From: Malus domestica
Lineage: Eukaryota; Streptophyta; Magnoliopsida; Rosales; Rosaceae
Direction of reading: 5' to 3'
Length of the DNA: 64,000 bases
Assembly: GCF_042453785.1 (NCBI RefSeq)
Contig: NC_091667.1
Location: forward strand, 32,356,001-32,420,000
Within the stretch, counting starts at the first letter, position 1. Each line of letters begins with the position of its first letter. This document shows, in pieces, positions 34,938 to 48,267 of this stretch. The notes under the pieces were generated by a model, which worked only from the letters and a program-made list of their open reading frames with translations, had not been told where the DNA came from and did no database searches. The position numbers were made by a program, and so were the translations under genes.

Positions 34938-36251
34938 AAGAATTGAAGAAATGGAAAATGCTAGAGCATGCAAAAAATTAATATTTTCTAGTTGGATTTG
35001 TTGACTCTAAACCATAATTAAATAAATTAATCAAGTAATTAGGTATTTGACATGCAAATTTGTCAATGCAGAGAGCCAATCGAGATTTGAAACTTTACTA
35101 GTTTATATTAGCATTAATCTTCCTTAGTCTTGCACAATGCACTCTCTTAGTTGACATTGCTCCAAAGTCAAACACAAGTACATTTGGAGGGTTCTATTTT
35201 TTAGCTTTTTAGAAGATTGGACGGTTTTAAGTACCAATCTGTTGCTTAATCTCGTGGCTTATACAGCCTAATTTGCAATTCTACACTCTTTAAGCAACAA
35301 CCCTAAACATAAAATGGTGGTCCAAGAAAACAGTTTTCACACCCCACTCTAGGGCTGGCAAATTTTTCGTACCGTTTCGTATTAGGATAGTGGTTCGTGC
35401 AAATCATTGTCAGACCTACCTCACTCTACTAGATTTATTATACATGATATGGATATTTAGGAATCATATATTCAAATCCCTTTTCGAAGAAAATCAAGAT
35501 CAGATGGGGTGTTGAATAACGTGGAATTTAAGTCACTTCCCAAGATATATTCTCACACATTTTGTTAATTATAACTTGGATTTTGAGACATCCACTACAA
35601 AGGAAGACAATGTTTGTATAGGTGTTTTTGAGCACCACCACGACGCGTTTGGGATCCTAGAAAATCCTGCCATGTGAAGTACGGATTTTCTCATGTTCTT
35701 ATGATATCATCTTATTTTTGGATAAATTTTTCAATGTGCTGAGAACACCATCCGATGAAGTAAATGTAATAACACATCTGGTTCAAAACTTAAAAAAAAA
35801 AAAGATTTCAACTAATTATATTATGATATTTGATGTACACCGTATTTTTGGCACATTGAAAATTTCTCGTTCTTATGAGGCCAAACAAATGATTTTTGTT
35901 TATATTTTTACCAAACGTGTATTTTCATGAATCCAAAAAACAGGTAACAAAATGTGGGGCTGCTGGAAGTAGTTTAAATTTACAGTTTTACAGTTTTACA
36001 CGTGCAGTCAAACAAGAAGTTTCCGTACACATGTTTTAGGTAAATAACCTTCATCGGCAGAGCTCCCGAACTGGAAGACACCATCTGAACCAAAACAAAA
36101 GGTTTAACTACCGAAACGCAGCGTTTTAGTCGTCTTTCACAAGGTAGAAAATACAGTAGAAGAGACTGGTTAGAAGGGTTGGTGGAGAGGTGGGTGGAGA
36201 GGTACCTTGGTTTGCAAGTCTTCAAAAGCAACCAACCAAAAGCAACCAAAA
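34936..36251. other. Gene-free stretch between the aldo-keto reductase and SMC2 genes
   Basis: AT-rich. An AGGGCTGGCAAATTTTTCGT block at 35351 resembles the end of a common plant transposon. The last part (about 36000-36251) is presumed SMC2 3' UTR. No coding signal is seen. Confidence 0.5.
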
Positions 36252-39200
36252 TCACTTGTGCTTAGCTGCAACAGTCCTTTGAACAGTCGAAACTCCGTCC
36301 ACGAATTTCGTTCGGAACAGAACGTTAGCATTGTTGAACATGCCTTCTTTCAGCGAAACCACGATAAACTGCAATATGTGAAAACCAAGAGAAAGATGAA
36401 GTTTCAGAGGATGTTTATCTATAAGAAAGTGATGAAATAGCCTGCAATTGATACTTTTACAATTTAGATTCATGACAAATATGTGTAAGTTGCGAAAATA
36501 AGCTGTATTAAAGAACAAGCAGATTCCGACAAGGTGAAACATCGAATAAACACAAGAGAAACCACCAAACCTGGGAGTGGGGGAAATGCGTTTTGATCAT
36601 TCTTCCAATGTTCTGCGTGTGGCTTAGATCAAGAGCCGCATCAACCTGTAAGTGAAATGACATGCCGACAGCCACTTCATGTAAGCAGAATAGCAAATAG
36701 AGAACAACAAAACATTGAAGGAATTTAGTAAAAGTCGAGAAGCTGGTTTTTGATACAGGAAAAGTTAGGCATACCTCATCCAGTATATAAAGTGGGGCAG
36801 GTTTGAAGAGAAGCAATGCCAAGATCAGGGAAAGTGCAAGCAGAGATCGCTGACCTCCACTCAGTTCTGATAAGGACTGTTTCCAAACACCCCCAAATGC
36901 AACACGAACCTCAAGTCCATCTAAGAAGCTGCACCCTTCAGGAGGTTCAAGCTTTCCCATTGTGCCAGGCAAAAGGGTAGAAAAGATAGATCCAAAGTCA
37001 CTGAAGAAAGAAAATATGAAAATTGTAATTGTGGAATAAAGAACGAGGAACAGCACAAACATAGAGAACTAATAGCTGATTGTAAAGCCGCTTATCGATT
37101 TGAGAAGAAGACTCACTTATTAACTTTTACCCAAGTAACTTTCAGTGTTTCCTTCTTTTTCTCATCCAGCTCTTCAATCACCTTCTTGATCTTAGACTTA
37201 TCATTCTACGGAAGGCAAACAAAGAGTAAGCAAAAGAAAGTAATAACAGGCATGTGGACAGACGAAAAGTAAACAACCTCAATGATGTCCTTCTTAGACA
37301 TTAGATCGTTGTACTCATCTTCTGCTTTCTCAAACATTGCCATAACTTTCTTATTCACCCTTTTCTCGAGGCTGCAAAAGAAGGGGAAAAGTCACCCTCC
37401 TGGCACCATGCAAGATACTAATAGCATAACTTCAGAAGTTTAGAGCATATCAAATTGAAATTTCTCGTCTTAGAAGCAGGTGATCAAAACCAAAAATGCA
37501 GAGAGAGAATTCCAAGTCACGAACCCAGACTGTTGGGCCTGCAGTCTCTCAAGTTCTTCCCTTGCATTATGAGGATCCCGCAAGGAAAAATCATAATCAG
37601 TCCCACTTTTACCAAATAACTGTTTCTCAGATACAATCCAGGCATGCTTCTCTATCAATTTATCAACTTTGGTAGAGCAATCTTTCTGCTCCGTTTCCAT
37701 TCGTTTTACCTAGAAAAAATTGAAAAGGAGGTTGGTTAGTATGTAATGATATAGAGAACTTTACAAATATGGAGGATAATTACCTCATTTTCCATTTTCT
37801 TCCTTTCAAGATTTGTCTCACTAAGTTTACGCTGAAGTGTTTGTTGCTCCTTAAGAATGCCACTAATTTGGGAATCACAATCTTTCATCTTCATGCGAAT
37901 TGAGTTAAGCTCAGATTGGGCACTATCATGAATATTTCTTGTAGAAGCTACCTGCAAAGGAGATGCATGCACCATGAAACTTGTATCCAAAAGATCTAGC
38001 CAAATCAAATATCAGTGCTTACCTTTGCTCTCTGTTCTTCGACTTCTGAAGTTAGGTTGTCAATTTGTGTTCTCAAAGAAGCTAATTGAGTTTCTGAAGA
38101 TGCAAGTTCCTTTATAGCAGCTTCTTTTTCCATAATAAGCTTCTCTTTTTCATTCTCATGCCCCTAGCAGCGAATAAAATCATGTCACAAAAGTTAACAG
38201 GCTAATGCAGAATCAGGCAGCTACTTCTAAATCCAGCAACTAAGATAAAACCATGCAAAGCTAATCATAACCTACCTTTAGATTCCTTGAAGCTGATTGC
38301 ATTTGAGCTTTTGTTTCTTTAATCTTCTTTTCAAAATCTTTGAGCCTTCCCTCCCGACTATTATCATTCTCTTTGATTGATTTCTCAAGTAATGTAACTT
38401 TATTCACACACTCTTCGTACAAAAGCTGCTTTTCTTTTGCTGCAGATTGTGCTTCTTGAAGTTCCTGCTCGATCCTTTTTACTAATTCACCAAGCTAGTC
38501 ACACCAAGAAATCATTATGAACCATGTCATTATATGAACCAGTAAAGGAAGTTGCAACATAAAGCGTGTGGTAGGTATGCCAAGAGAAAGTGAGGACTGG
38601 ACAAAACCTTATGATGCTCATTTTGCTCAGCCCTGCCCTGGAATAATGAAAGGTCATAGGATTTAAGTTCTAACTGTGCTTTAAGGTCCATGAACTTCTT
38701 CTGAAGAGGCAGAAGCTCTGTAATCTGCAATTTAAGAAGTTGACAAATATATAACGCGTTTAAATGATTCCAATTCACAAGGAAATGCAAAAACATCCCC
38801 AGGAATACAGTATTTAAGGTATGTAAACAAGAGGGGTCCTAAAATCACAAAATTCATCTCATTTAGAGAGAGAATAAGATTCTTATGGTAACCCTGGCTT
38901 CAATTTCGGTCAATCTTCTCTGATGCATGGAAAGTTTTTGTTCAGACTCTGCCAGCTCGTGAAGTTGCTTTAACAAATCACCCCCACCCCTGTAACAGAG
39001 TAAATGGTTTCTTTAGAAGGCTAACTAGCTAGATGTAGACAAAAGCAATTGAAAAAATCTTTTTGAGATATGTTAGCTTTTAGTTACTCAGTGTAGCACG
39101 CATATTACAAAGAAGACAAGGACTAGTTTGGAGCATTAGCCAGGAAAATTTTAACAACAATAATATTTATATTCCAATTTGAACTAAGGAGAACAAAACA

Positions 39201-42200
39201 ACACTTACTTGCGGCTTCCACCAGTCAAGAGGCCACTAGGCTGAAAGATATCACCTTCAAGAGTGACACTAGGGCTGCGAATTTCCCTGTTAAAAGCAAC
39301 CTAGAAACATTCAAGGAGATGGAGATTGTGTTATGCACCCTTCTAAATATACATTTGATTTTCATAAAAGTACAATATTACAGAATCAGGCTACATCAAA
39401 TCAAACATAAACAAGATGAGTAGCATGTGCACTGTTCAAGAAATATTATACATGAACAAAATAGCAAAGTTTGGCCTACCTCCTTTGCAGCATCTACGGT
39501 TTTGCAAACAAAGGTTGAACCAAAAACAAATTCCATAGCATTCTGCAATAAATTTTGAAATTCAAAAAGAGCACAATATAAACTTCCAAAATCCACTATT
39601 TGTGTCTGCATTATATACCACAGAAGAAAGAAAGAAGCCAACAACAAACTTCAAGCATTATTAATTGTCTCAAGTTAAGTATAGAAAACCAATATCAAAG
39701 AACTCTACACTCTACAGTATATGGATTAAAAATAATAGCAGGATTAAGTTTTATATGGGGCTGCTCGATGCATACCTTCAATTCATTATCATACCCAACC
39801 AAAGAAAGTGCAAGCTCTGCATTCTCCTTGCCAACCTGAAATTGCAAGGTTTTCGGCGAATAAGCTACACAACCGAGGGAAGAAGGGTAGCGCAGAAGGG
39901 GGATAGGTTCTATTGATAGAGAAACTGACCAATTTAGAAGCAGCTTGTTGAACCCTAGGATGAACAGTATGCGGTTGTATTTTGTTCAGAGGTATAATTG
40001 TTACTCTTCTCCGAAGGTTGCCATTCTGAAGAAGTTGTTTTCCAGTACTTTCCGTGTCTACAACAACATTAAACAACTTTCCACCAGCAGTAACCTGTGA
40101 AATGAGTCAATGTGATAATTGATACATTATCTAACTCATAATATACATTTTCAGATATAAATTCATCCTGACCTCTAAGGCAGTCATCGTCGAGCTATCC
40201 TTTACTTTGATAAGTTTTGCAACTACACCCTTGACCTTAGACCTATCAAAGTTATTCACGGGATCCCGATAGTTGAACTCAACATTTGATAATTGAGCTG
40301 AAAGATTTCGCATTTCATCCCTCAGCTTCTGCACCTCCCCTAACTCAGAAGCACGATCCTGGAGTAATATTCATAGAGCTAATGAGACTGATAAACTATT
40401 TACGTGCACAGAAAATGATCAAACATAAATCATGTTTACCTTTTGTAATGCTTCCATCTGGCCCTCTTTATATGGAATAGACTTCAGTGCATTTTCAAGA
40501 TTTTCCAAATCTCGTTGTCTAACAGTAAGTTCACTCTTTACCGCATCAGCTTCTTCACGCTTTGACATTAGCTGCTTATTTTTCTCTTTTAACTCCCTTT
40601 GACAATGGCTTATTTTTGTGTTCAGCTGTTTTAGTTCTGTTTCAGCACTCCCAACAGCTACTTTCGCATCACCCAGTTGATCTTCGAGGCATTTCTCCTC
40701 ATTTCCACTGCTCTTGCCAGCTAGTACACCCTAAACATAGTTTATTTTTAAAATATTAGTCGCCTCAGTCATAGTGATTGTAACAAATAACTTGTTTTGC
40801 ATGCACATGGATCATTGACAATATAAAGTAGAAAACCAACATCAAAGATACACATTTACCTGGTAATCCTTTTCATACTCATTCAGTGTCTGAGAAAGTT
40901 CCTCTGCTCTCTTTTTCAAATCAGCTGCTCCTTCTTCAGCCTTTCTTATAGCGAAGTCCATCTCTTTTACAGACTGCTTCATGTCTTCAATATTGTTAAC
41001 AATCTGCCAACATCAAGGATGTGATAATCCAATCGTTAAACTAAGGAATATAACGAATAACAAAAGAACAAACTTGAAAGCACCTGACAGCATTAGAAGA
41101 ATCTAGTGAGTCATAGACTACAACATTTACCTTTTCCGCATTTTCATTTTCAATACCAAGATTATCCTCTTTATTGCTCAGCACAGACACTTCCCTCACA
41201 AGATCTTGGGAAAGAGCATCTACCTTGTCAGACAAAGTTTTTACTTCCCCACCCATTCTAGCCTCCTTGTCAGCAGTCAACTTCAACACTTGTGTCTCCA
41301 TTTCCTGTATTTCTCCCTTCATCTTTCTCATATCATCATCAACCTCGGAAATCCTGGCCTTAACTTGTTCCAACTCAGATGCTGCACCGTCTCTAATTCT
41401 TTCTGCTTGAACATATTCAAGCGCAATGCAAAACCTTTTCAGGTGATCCAAGTCAGCGTTTCCATTAGCCCATTGCATATATTGCGTCCTTTCTCTCCTT
41501 AACTTGTCCAAGGCAGGCAGTATCTCCTGGTCAAGAAGCTTATCGATCTCATCAACTTTACTCTGCTTCTTCTCAAGTGTCTTCAAAGCGGCCTCTTTCT
41601 TGGTCTCATACATTCTCGTCCCAGCAGCCTCTTCAAGCATAGACAGAATCTCGGGTGGTTTCATATTCAAAACCTTGGTAATGCGCCCTTGCATTATCAG
41701 AAAATGCGGGTTGTTAACATTGAGCTGCACGGAATGAAAAAGGTTCTGGACCTGACTAGGCTGTGCAAGTTTCCCATTGATCAAATACTTGTTCCTTCCA
41801 CCAACCACAATCTGTAAAGCAAACAAATAGCTTCTCAACAACCACTTAGCACTCGCTTCGCTTGCACCCAACAACCAAAAGTTTCAGATGTAATTCAATA
41901 ATTTAGTCCATGGAAATTATTAGCTCTCCATCAAATTATCACCAAAACAAAGATATTTTAAGAAATTTAAAAATAAAAAACAAAATTGAAATAAAAAAGG
42001 AACAGCAATTCTCATCACACACTTAACAATTACTTCATTTCTACCCAAAATTCAAAATTTTGGAAACAAGTCGACGATTCAATTAAATGGGACTTACAAG
42101 CAATCCGACATTTTATCACTAAATTGAACTTAATTTAAGCAATCAAAAGAAAATTGTACACCAAAACCCGACCCATTTACCAAAATCCAGCAAAATTCAA

Positions 42201-42576
42201 GAATTAGTAAGCAAAATTGAACAGTAAAACGAGACCCAATTGTGAAAACCCGAAATACCTGACGGGTGACGGTGATTTCAGAATGGGCCTCGTATCCGAG
42301 GGGACTACGGGCGCGGTCAGAATTGTCGAAGACTATGGAGACGGTGGCCTTGGTGATTCCAGCCTGGCCCTGCTTGTAGACGAGCTCCTGGAGGTTGGCG
42401 GCGCGAACCTGCTGCAAATTGGTAATTCCCAAGACGAAGCAGATGGAGTCGAGGATGTTGGACTTGCCCGACCCGTTCAGACCCGTTATGGCGTTGAAAA
42501 ACGGGTCGAACCCGGGCACCACCGTCCTCGTCGCGTAGGACTTGAAGCCCTCCAGGCATACCTCCTTGATGTACAT
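36252..42576 (-). CDS. SMC2: SMC2, condensin ATPase subunit (CAP-E)
   Basis: Core ATPase of condensin I and II, pairing with SMC4 to compact mitotic chromosomes. Twenty exons on the minus strand: 42259-42576, 41131-41811, 40860-41003, 40440-40730, 40173-40358, 39930-40094, 39776-39835, 39480-39542, 39209-39300, 38893-38989, 38608-38724, 38276-38494, 38023-38163, 37784-37951, 37525-37709, 37278-37371, 37117-37205, 36775-37000, 36571-36645 and 36252-36368. The total is 3528 nt, or 1175 residues, equal to the family length. The N-terminus is [15 protein letters not shown] with Walker [10 protein letters not shown]. The hinge lies around residues 510-680 ([44 protein letters not shown]). The signature [13 protein letters not shown] and Walker B LYILDEVDAALD are followed by the C-terminal [15 protein letters not shown]. 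Long coiled coils lie between. All motifs are intact. A 198-codon frame opposite exon 1 is a shadow. Confidence 0.96.
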
Positions 42577-42724
42577 TTTCTGCCGACAGCCGAGGGGTTT
42601 TCGATTTCAATGGACGGCGTACGGACAGTGAGCGATTTGAAAAGCTCTGCCTGCTTCTGCTTCTCTTTCCTCTCTGATAGTCGAAAGCTTTCGAATTTTC
42701 TATTTCATCACGCAGCACGTGCAA

Positions 42725-42732
42725 GGCGGGAA
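42725..42732 (-). promoter_or_regulatory. E2F-like site upstream of SMC2
   Basis: Read on the minus strand this is TTCCCGCC, an E2F/DP core, 149 bp upstream of the SMC2 start codon. Just further upstream (about 42758-42770) is the palindrome ACGACGTCGT. Mitotic condensin genes are known to be cell-cycle regulated. Use of the site here is inferred. Confidence 0.5.
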
Positions 42733-43203
42733 CTTTTCTCTCGATTAAAGAACCGAACGACGTCGTTTTGGAGTTTTATTGGACGGTTACAAGTAGTCAG
42801 GATTGGGCCTTAAACCATCCCTACAAAAATGGCCCATGTCAATTGGACTCTAAATAACTATGGGTAAGACAATAACCGTCCGAACCATTCAAACTACGGT
42901 TTCAGGTTCGATGCTATTTTCCATAGTCTCTCCGGACCCGGAAAAGTGGATAACCGTGATTTGTCATCACTTGTTTCCTTTTTAAAGAAGAAAATAGTAA
43001 GAAATTTTCTCAACTATTGTTCAACGTAACAACAATGCATTTGTATTAATAATTCAAAAGAATAAAAAACGTTTCGATATGTTGGTATTAACAATTCTTA
43101 CCAATTTGTTACAATGATACAAAAATTCACCTTTGTTCTTTTCTTACAACAATAACTGATTTTCGTGTATGTAAATGTCTTGGACATGAAAAATTACCAA
43201 TCC

Positions 43204-46200
43204 TCAAAAATGCAATTTTGGTCTGTCTTCCTCCTCCTTCTCTGTCAATTCCCTATATTGATAGCACTCTGCACCAGACTTGCCCACGGGCAATGGGGAC
43301 CGAACAAATATTTCGACTGGCTTGGGGACATGGACAGCCAAGTGCACTTCTCCGGCAGCTCCTTTGGCACTGGTATCAGAACTTGTCAATACTCGGCTTA
43401 CAGGTTCAACAGTAATCCATCCTAAACCTGATATAGCCACATCACAAGCCGGCCTGCGCAAATATAGGATAATTATAATGGAATTCACCATTTACAGAGG
43501 ACCAGAATCAAATAAGAAAACGTTGAAAGGGGTAAAGTTAACAATCACATTATGAATAACGCACCTTTCTACATCTTCAACTTTTATTTGCAACTGGCGC
43601 TCAGTTTCGAGCCCTCTCCATTCATCTGCTCTTTGTTTTCCAGTTGGAGGTGTTAATAGAACTCCAACTTCTTTCTGCAACATGTTAACAAAAATCCCAC
43701 TACATTCATACTGTATTTATGTAAGAGAAAATATGCATGTTGCACCGCCTAGACAGTAGGAAGGAGAAATGATCACATTGTAACATCTCAAAAGTATATT
43801 TTTCAGAATATTTTCTAATATAGTTACAAAGACTTACCTGGTAAAACTCATCTGCCATATCAGTAGGTACCATATGAATCTGAAGACTCTTTGGCCCGTA
43901 AAACGTCAATCGTGTTTCAGGGAGAGCCTGAAATTATAAAAAATAATGGTTCAGGAAAAGACCATTCATAATCAGCATGGTTAACCCCGGAACATACCCA
44001 ACATATATGAAACTACAACAAGTTCAAGACCTTCAAGATATCTACTCTGACAAGGCCTCCCCAGAATATTGAATAGCCAGTCAAACCATTGGAATTGTCC
44101 TTCTCCCCTGTTCCATTTCCAGAGGAAACCTGAGACTTCTGGAAAGGAATAACACCATAAGTTACCAACTAGAAGATAACAATGGAAAAACTACAAACAG
44201 AACACAAATGGAGGGAAAGAAGGACCTCTGAACCGAATAAATATACCGGAAAAGATTGACCCCTAAGCCGACTTTGAGGAGCAAGGGCAGGCAGATCTTC
44301 TGAATGAACCACAGCTGCTTGCCTATGGTGGAGATGAACTCCTGGAGTGTCGTATAATTTCTGCATGTCACAGAGGGTTACTCTGCTAAACTTGGAATGC
44401 CATTGATAAAATAAGGGTACCACACCATACCTCTCCTCCTAGGAAAGCATTAATTTGAATTGGACCCAAGGTAGTTCCCGGAACTGCAGATTGTATTGGT
44501 TTGTATTTTTGCGCCGATGCAGCAACTGGATCCTTGTCTGCCATCATTTCTGGTGTCACAAAAAAAGATATAAGTCAAGAAAAGGGAAGAAAACTCATTT
44601 AGTAAATGAAAACCGATCAATTATATTGCTGAAATAGAAATCTACATATCTACCAAAGGCAACAAAACACATAATGAATGTCATTAACTTACTCAGAAAA
44701 GCACTGATGAATGCTGATTTCCCAACATTTGCTGAGCCCTATATCAAAATGGTAATGTAAGTTTATAACTACTTATGTACTGTGAATAACGAAAATTGCA
44801 GAAGAATAAAAGACTTGTCCTACTTCAAACTGAATATGCACCAATCAATCGGTAAGAAAAAAGAATGACTAGTCTTATGTTTTTTCTCTTGTTACATGCA
44901 TTATATGGGTGTCAAAATGTGTTAGAATCGGTTGACAAAAGCACATACTGGGCATATGCATTAAATAAACTTCCAGTTAAGAGACTAACCATAACATAAA
45001 CGTCGCGCCCCTGCACCAAACAAGTGCCAAAGAATTCAGGTTTAGTAAAATATGAAATGATATACAAGTATGTTTTGCTTAACAGCAATAAAATAGCTTC
45101 AGTCAGGTAACAAGGTCAACACATGCACAAAAACACAAGCATAAATAGAGAAGTACAAAACCTTCTTCTCCTTTTGAATCTCTGATGCAACTCCGGCTAC
45201 TCCAACCAAAGATTTCGCACTCGTCAGATGAACACTTAAAACGCTGCGATGAATAGCACTGTATTAGATGCATGATCCAAGCTTTCAGGTTTAGATCATA
45301 AAATCAACCATGTCCTATATTAAACACCATCTCAAATGACTCAAACTTGATCAATCGAGCCCTAATCCCAACTACATGCACACGAATTCCTTGTTCATCG
45401 AATGTTCCAGGAAACTCTTTTTAGATTGACTGTATAAATAAAAAGTCAAAGCCAAGAAACAACTCTTACTTAAGCTTCTTCTTTGCAGTGGCCTCTATAA
45501 CCCAATCACCAATACAATTGAAATCAGTTCCTTTTGGGAGTAAGTCAACCTGACATTCCAAACTGATCAGAAAAGTCGCTTACATCAAATAAGAAGCAAA
45601 GGGCAGTTTAATACCTTAGTAACCACTAATATGATAGGATTTGCACCGGCCAAATCACGCACACGAGCTAAAAAGCTACCATTGAAATCCACAATATCAA
45701 CCTATAAGCAAGCAACCAAATTAAAATTCTTCAAGGCAACTCAATCACTCAATTCATCGCAATACAAACATTAAAAAGTAGATTACCAATTTAACTATCA
45801 ACGCTTTCTCGTGGCGCAAGTGGGACAACTTCTCCCGAAGCTCTTCGGCCATGATGAACTGTTTCCCGCCAGAATATCCCCCATTTCCACCAACAGCAGT
45901 TATCATGTGCCCATGAGAAAGAAGCTTGCACCTTCCACATATAACGCTTCTAAGCTGGTGGTGCTTCTTCTTCTGCACATTCAAATTTTGTAACAAAAAG
46001 CACAAATTTTTTACATCTATGGAGAATCAACAAAAGCACTTTAGACTCAAAAGTACTTTTCTATCTTCCAAAATCAGACATTCCAAACAAATACAGAACC
46101 AAATGAGAACCCAAATACCCAATTATCCAAAAGGAACAAAATTTAAGATAAAATCACATAATCCATACCAATGCGTACGTCTCAGGGTCCGAATAACCCG

Positions 46201-46579
46201 GAGCATCCGGCTCCGAAGTCTGCAACGGAGCTCCGCATCCATAACAGCAAGCGACGGTCGTCGTAACCTTGGGCTTCTCCTTCTTCTTCTTCTTTTTCTC
46301 CTTGAGCAACACCTTCGCAGCTTCAACCGAACGGTGCCGCTCCAAAAACCGATCGCCGGGGGTCGGCGCGGCGGCTCCGGTGCCGGCGGGTTCGGGCGGA
46401 GAATTCGGGTACTGGGTCTGGGAAACGGATGATTTCCGGTGGGTATTTTGCGGGTGAGAATATCTGCAGAGTGTGAGAGTGGGTTTCGAGTGAAGAGTGA
46501 GAATTTTGGGGGTGGGGATTGTGAGGGTGTAGGGGAGAGTGAAAGGACAGAGGAAGGATGAGAGGGTTTTAGGCGCCAT
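43204..46579 (-). CDS. NOA1: NOA1/RIF1, plastid circularly permuted GTPase
   Basis: Plastid GTPase needed for chloroplast ribosome function, once misnamed nitric oxide synthase. Thirteen exons on the minus strand: 46169-46579, 45787-45972, 45615-45701, 45470-45549, 45162-45243, 44990-45010, 44693-44738, 44431-44549, 44247-44360, 44031-44138, 43838-43927, 43565-43674 and 43204-43453. They total 1704 nt, or 567 residues (Arabidopsis about 561). Residues 1-60 form a Ser/Thr/Pro-rich transit peptide. A zinc motif follows (CCYGCG, later ICGRC). The GTPase motifs occur in permuted order: G4 (VTKVD), G5 (SAKS), G1 (GSANVGKSA), G2 (PGTTLG), then G3 (DTPG), before the HLHHR block. The C-terminal domain ends ECYQYRELTEKEEE. 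One exon is only 21 nt (44990-45010, seven residues). A duplicate of the 5' end lies upstream at 47257-47423 and beyond. Confidence 0.95.
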
Positions 46580-47204
46580 TGATGCTTAATGGGTTTTTGG
46601 AGTTCGATGATATTGCGCTTGGTGTAGGTGAGAGTTTAGTGATCGTGGACCGTTGAGATTGCAGGTGAAAGGAATCGACACCGTTCGTTTCTCTAATTTA
46701 CGGTTGTTGGTCGTTAAGTTAGGAGAAGATTATGTTAACGAATCTATCTGATTTTTTTTTTTTCTGACTTATCGATTCTACTCTTCTCTTCCTTTGTTCA
46801 GACTTTCAACTTTAGTAATTTTTTATGTTAAAAATTGTCGTCGATGAAATTTGAGCTTCTAAATTGTGTGCTTAATTATTTTCAAAAGACAAAAAGTAAG
46901 TTTACTAAAGATTACGGGTCAAATTAATATTTTGTTTCCCTCATTGTGGTTTGCCGATGAGTCTACCACAAACAAATTTTGTTCTTATTTCGTCGTGGTA
47001 CATTTTTTTCAAAAAATGCAAAAATTTGAAGTCATTAATCTAATTAATCATGTGATTTAGACTGAACGAAGTACGAGTTAATTAAAACAGAGAGTAATCT
47101 CGGTTAACTACAAATGCTACACCACAAACAACTAAAAAATGTTTACAAAACAAACAATGCCTAATGCAAATATCTAAGAAACATTAATTAATTTAAACCC
47201 CAAC

Positions 47205-47423
47205 TCAACCAGAAATTCTCGTAAGAGAAATCCCCGTAAGAGGATCCGGATAAGATTGGGTCTCGGAAACGGATGATTTCCGGTGGGTATTTTGCGGGTG
47301 AGAATATTTGCAGAGTATGAGAGTGGGTTTCGAGTGAAGAGTGAGAATTTTGGTGGTGGGGATTGTGAGGGTGTAGGGGAGAATGAAGGGAGAGAGGAAG
47401 GACGACAGGGTTTTAGGCGCCAT
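47205..47423 (-). pseudogene. Chimeric ORF: NOA1 transit-peptide region fused to the TIP5;1 C-terminal tail
   Basis: An open frame of 72 residues on the minus strand. The first 56 residues copy the NOA1 N-terminus (MAPKTLSSFLSPF, later HRKSSVSETQ). The rest copies the aquaporin tail in the aquaporin's own frame (PDPLTGIS, with an extra LTRIS from a 15-bp tandem repeat) and ends at the original TIP stop. The frame is continuous from the duplicated NOA1 ATG, and the duplicated NOA1 upstream sequence precedes it, so transcription is possible. No GTPase or channel domain is included. If made, it would be a plastid-directed peptide with a short tail. It is most likely a by-product of the tandem duplication, hence called a pseudogene. 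Confidence 0.75.
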
Positions 47424-48267
47424 TGATGCTTAATGGGTCTTTGGAGTCTGATGATATTGTGCTTGTTGGTGTAGGCGGGAGTGAACTGATCTGGGTCGTT
47501 AAGTTTTACATGATGCAACATTTAACGTATACATGAGCCTTATGAGAGAGATTATGTTAAACATGAGGGTTGCATTAATGATTTTATGCTTCCCTCGTTT
47601 GTTGATACTTTCAATTCTAGTTATTTTTCATTTTAAAAATTGTCGTCGATGAAATTTAAACTTTCAAATTGTGTGCTAGTTATTTTCAAAGAACACATAG
47701 TAAAGTATATGATGACGGTCGTATGGCTGACCGACAATTATTAGCGATTTCAGCTTCACGTAGGCAAGTTGCAACCTACAATTCAAAATGATAACATATT
47801 TTTGGAGTTAGCTCACCCTCATAGAATCACGGGCATTGTCCCGACCATTGTAGTACGTGTGTCGTCCAAGGCATAAGGGGACGTGGTCAAATTAATAGTT
47901 CAACAAAACCAAGAAACAAGTGTATGGATTAAGTGACCTTGTTACCCACATTGTGGTTTGCCACCGTCTCTACTACAACAAATTTTGTTTCAAATTTGTG
48001 GTGTGGTTATACCAATTGATCATACGTTTCACTATGAATTGCTCTTATTATTTAGTGTTTAAATATAAAAAATTAAGATAAATATTACTCCCCTACAAAT
48101 AACAAAGTACATGAATTAACAAATACTAATTAAACATTAAAATAGAAAGAGTAGTCTTGGTTAACTACAAATGCTACACCACAAACAACTAAAAAATGTT
48201 ACAAAACAAACAAAGATTAATGCCTAATGCAAATATCTAAGAAACATTAATTAATTTAAACCCCAAC
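47424..48267. other. Duplicated NOA1-TIP intergenic sequence
   Basis: Second copy of the NOA1 upstream region plus the TIP5;1 downstream region. Bases 47710-47885 are absent from the first copy and may be an insertion or an ancestral stretch lost from the first. No gene is seen. Confidence 0.6.

Noticed and set aside
42217-42813. 198-codon frame on the + strand opposite SMC2 exon 1
   Set aside because: It mirrors the GC-richer SMC2 coding exon, has no recognisable domain, and the minus strand carries a perfect SMC N-terminus.
45926-46432. 168-codon frame on the + strand opposite NOA1 exon 1
   Set aside because: Arg/Leu-rich translation of the reverse of a coding exon. The NOA1 reading is far better supported.
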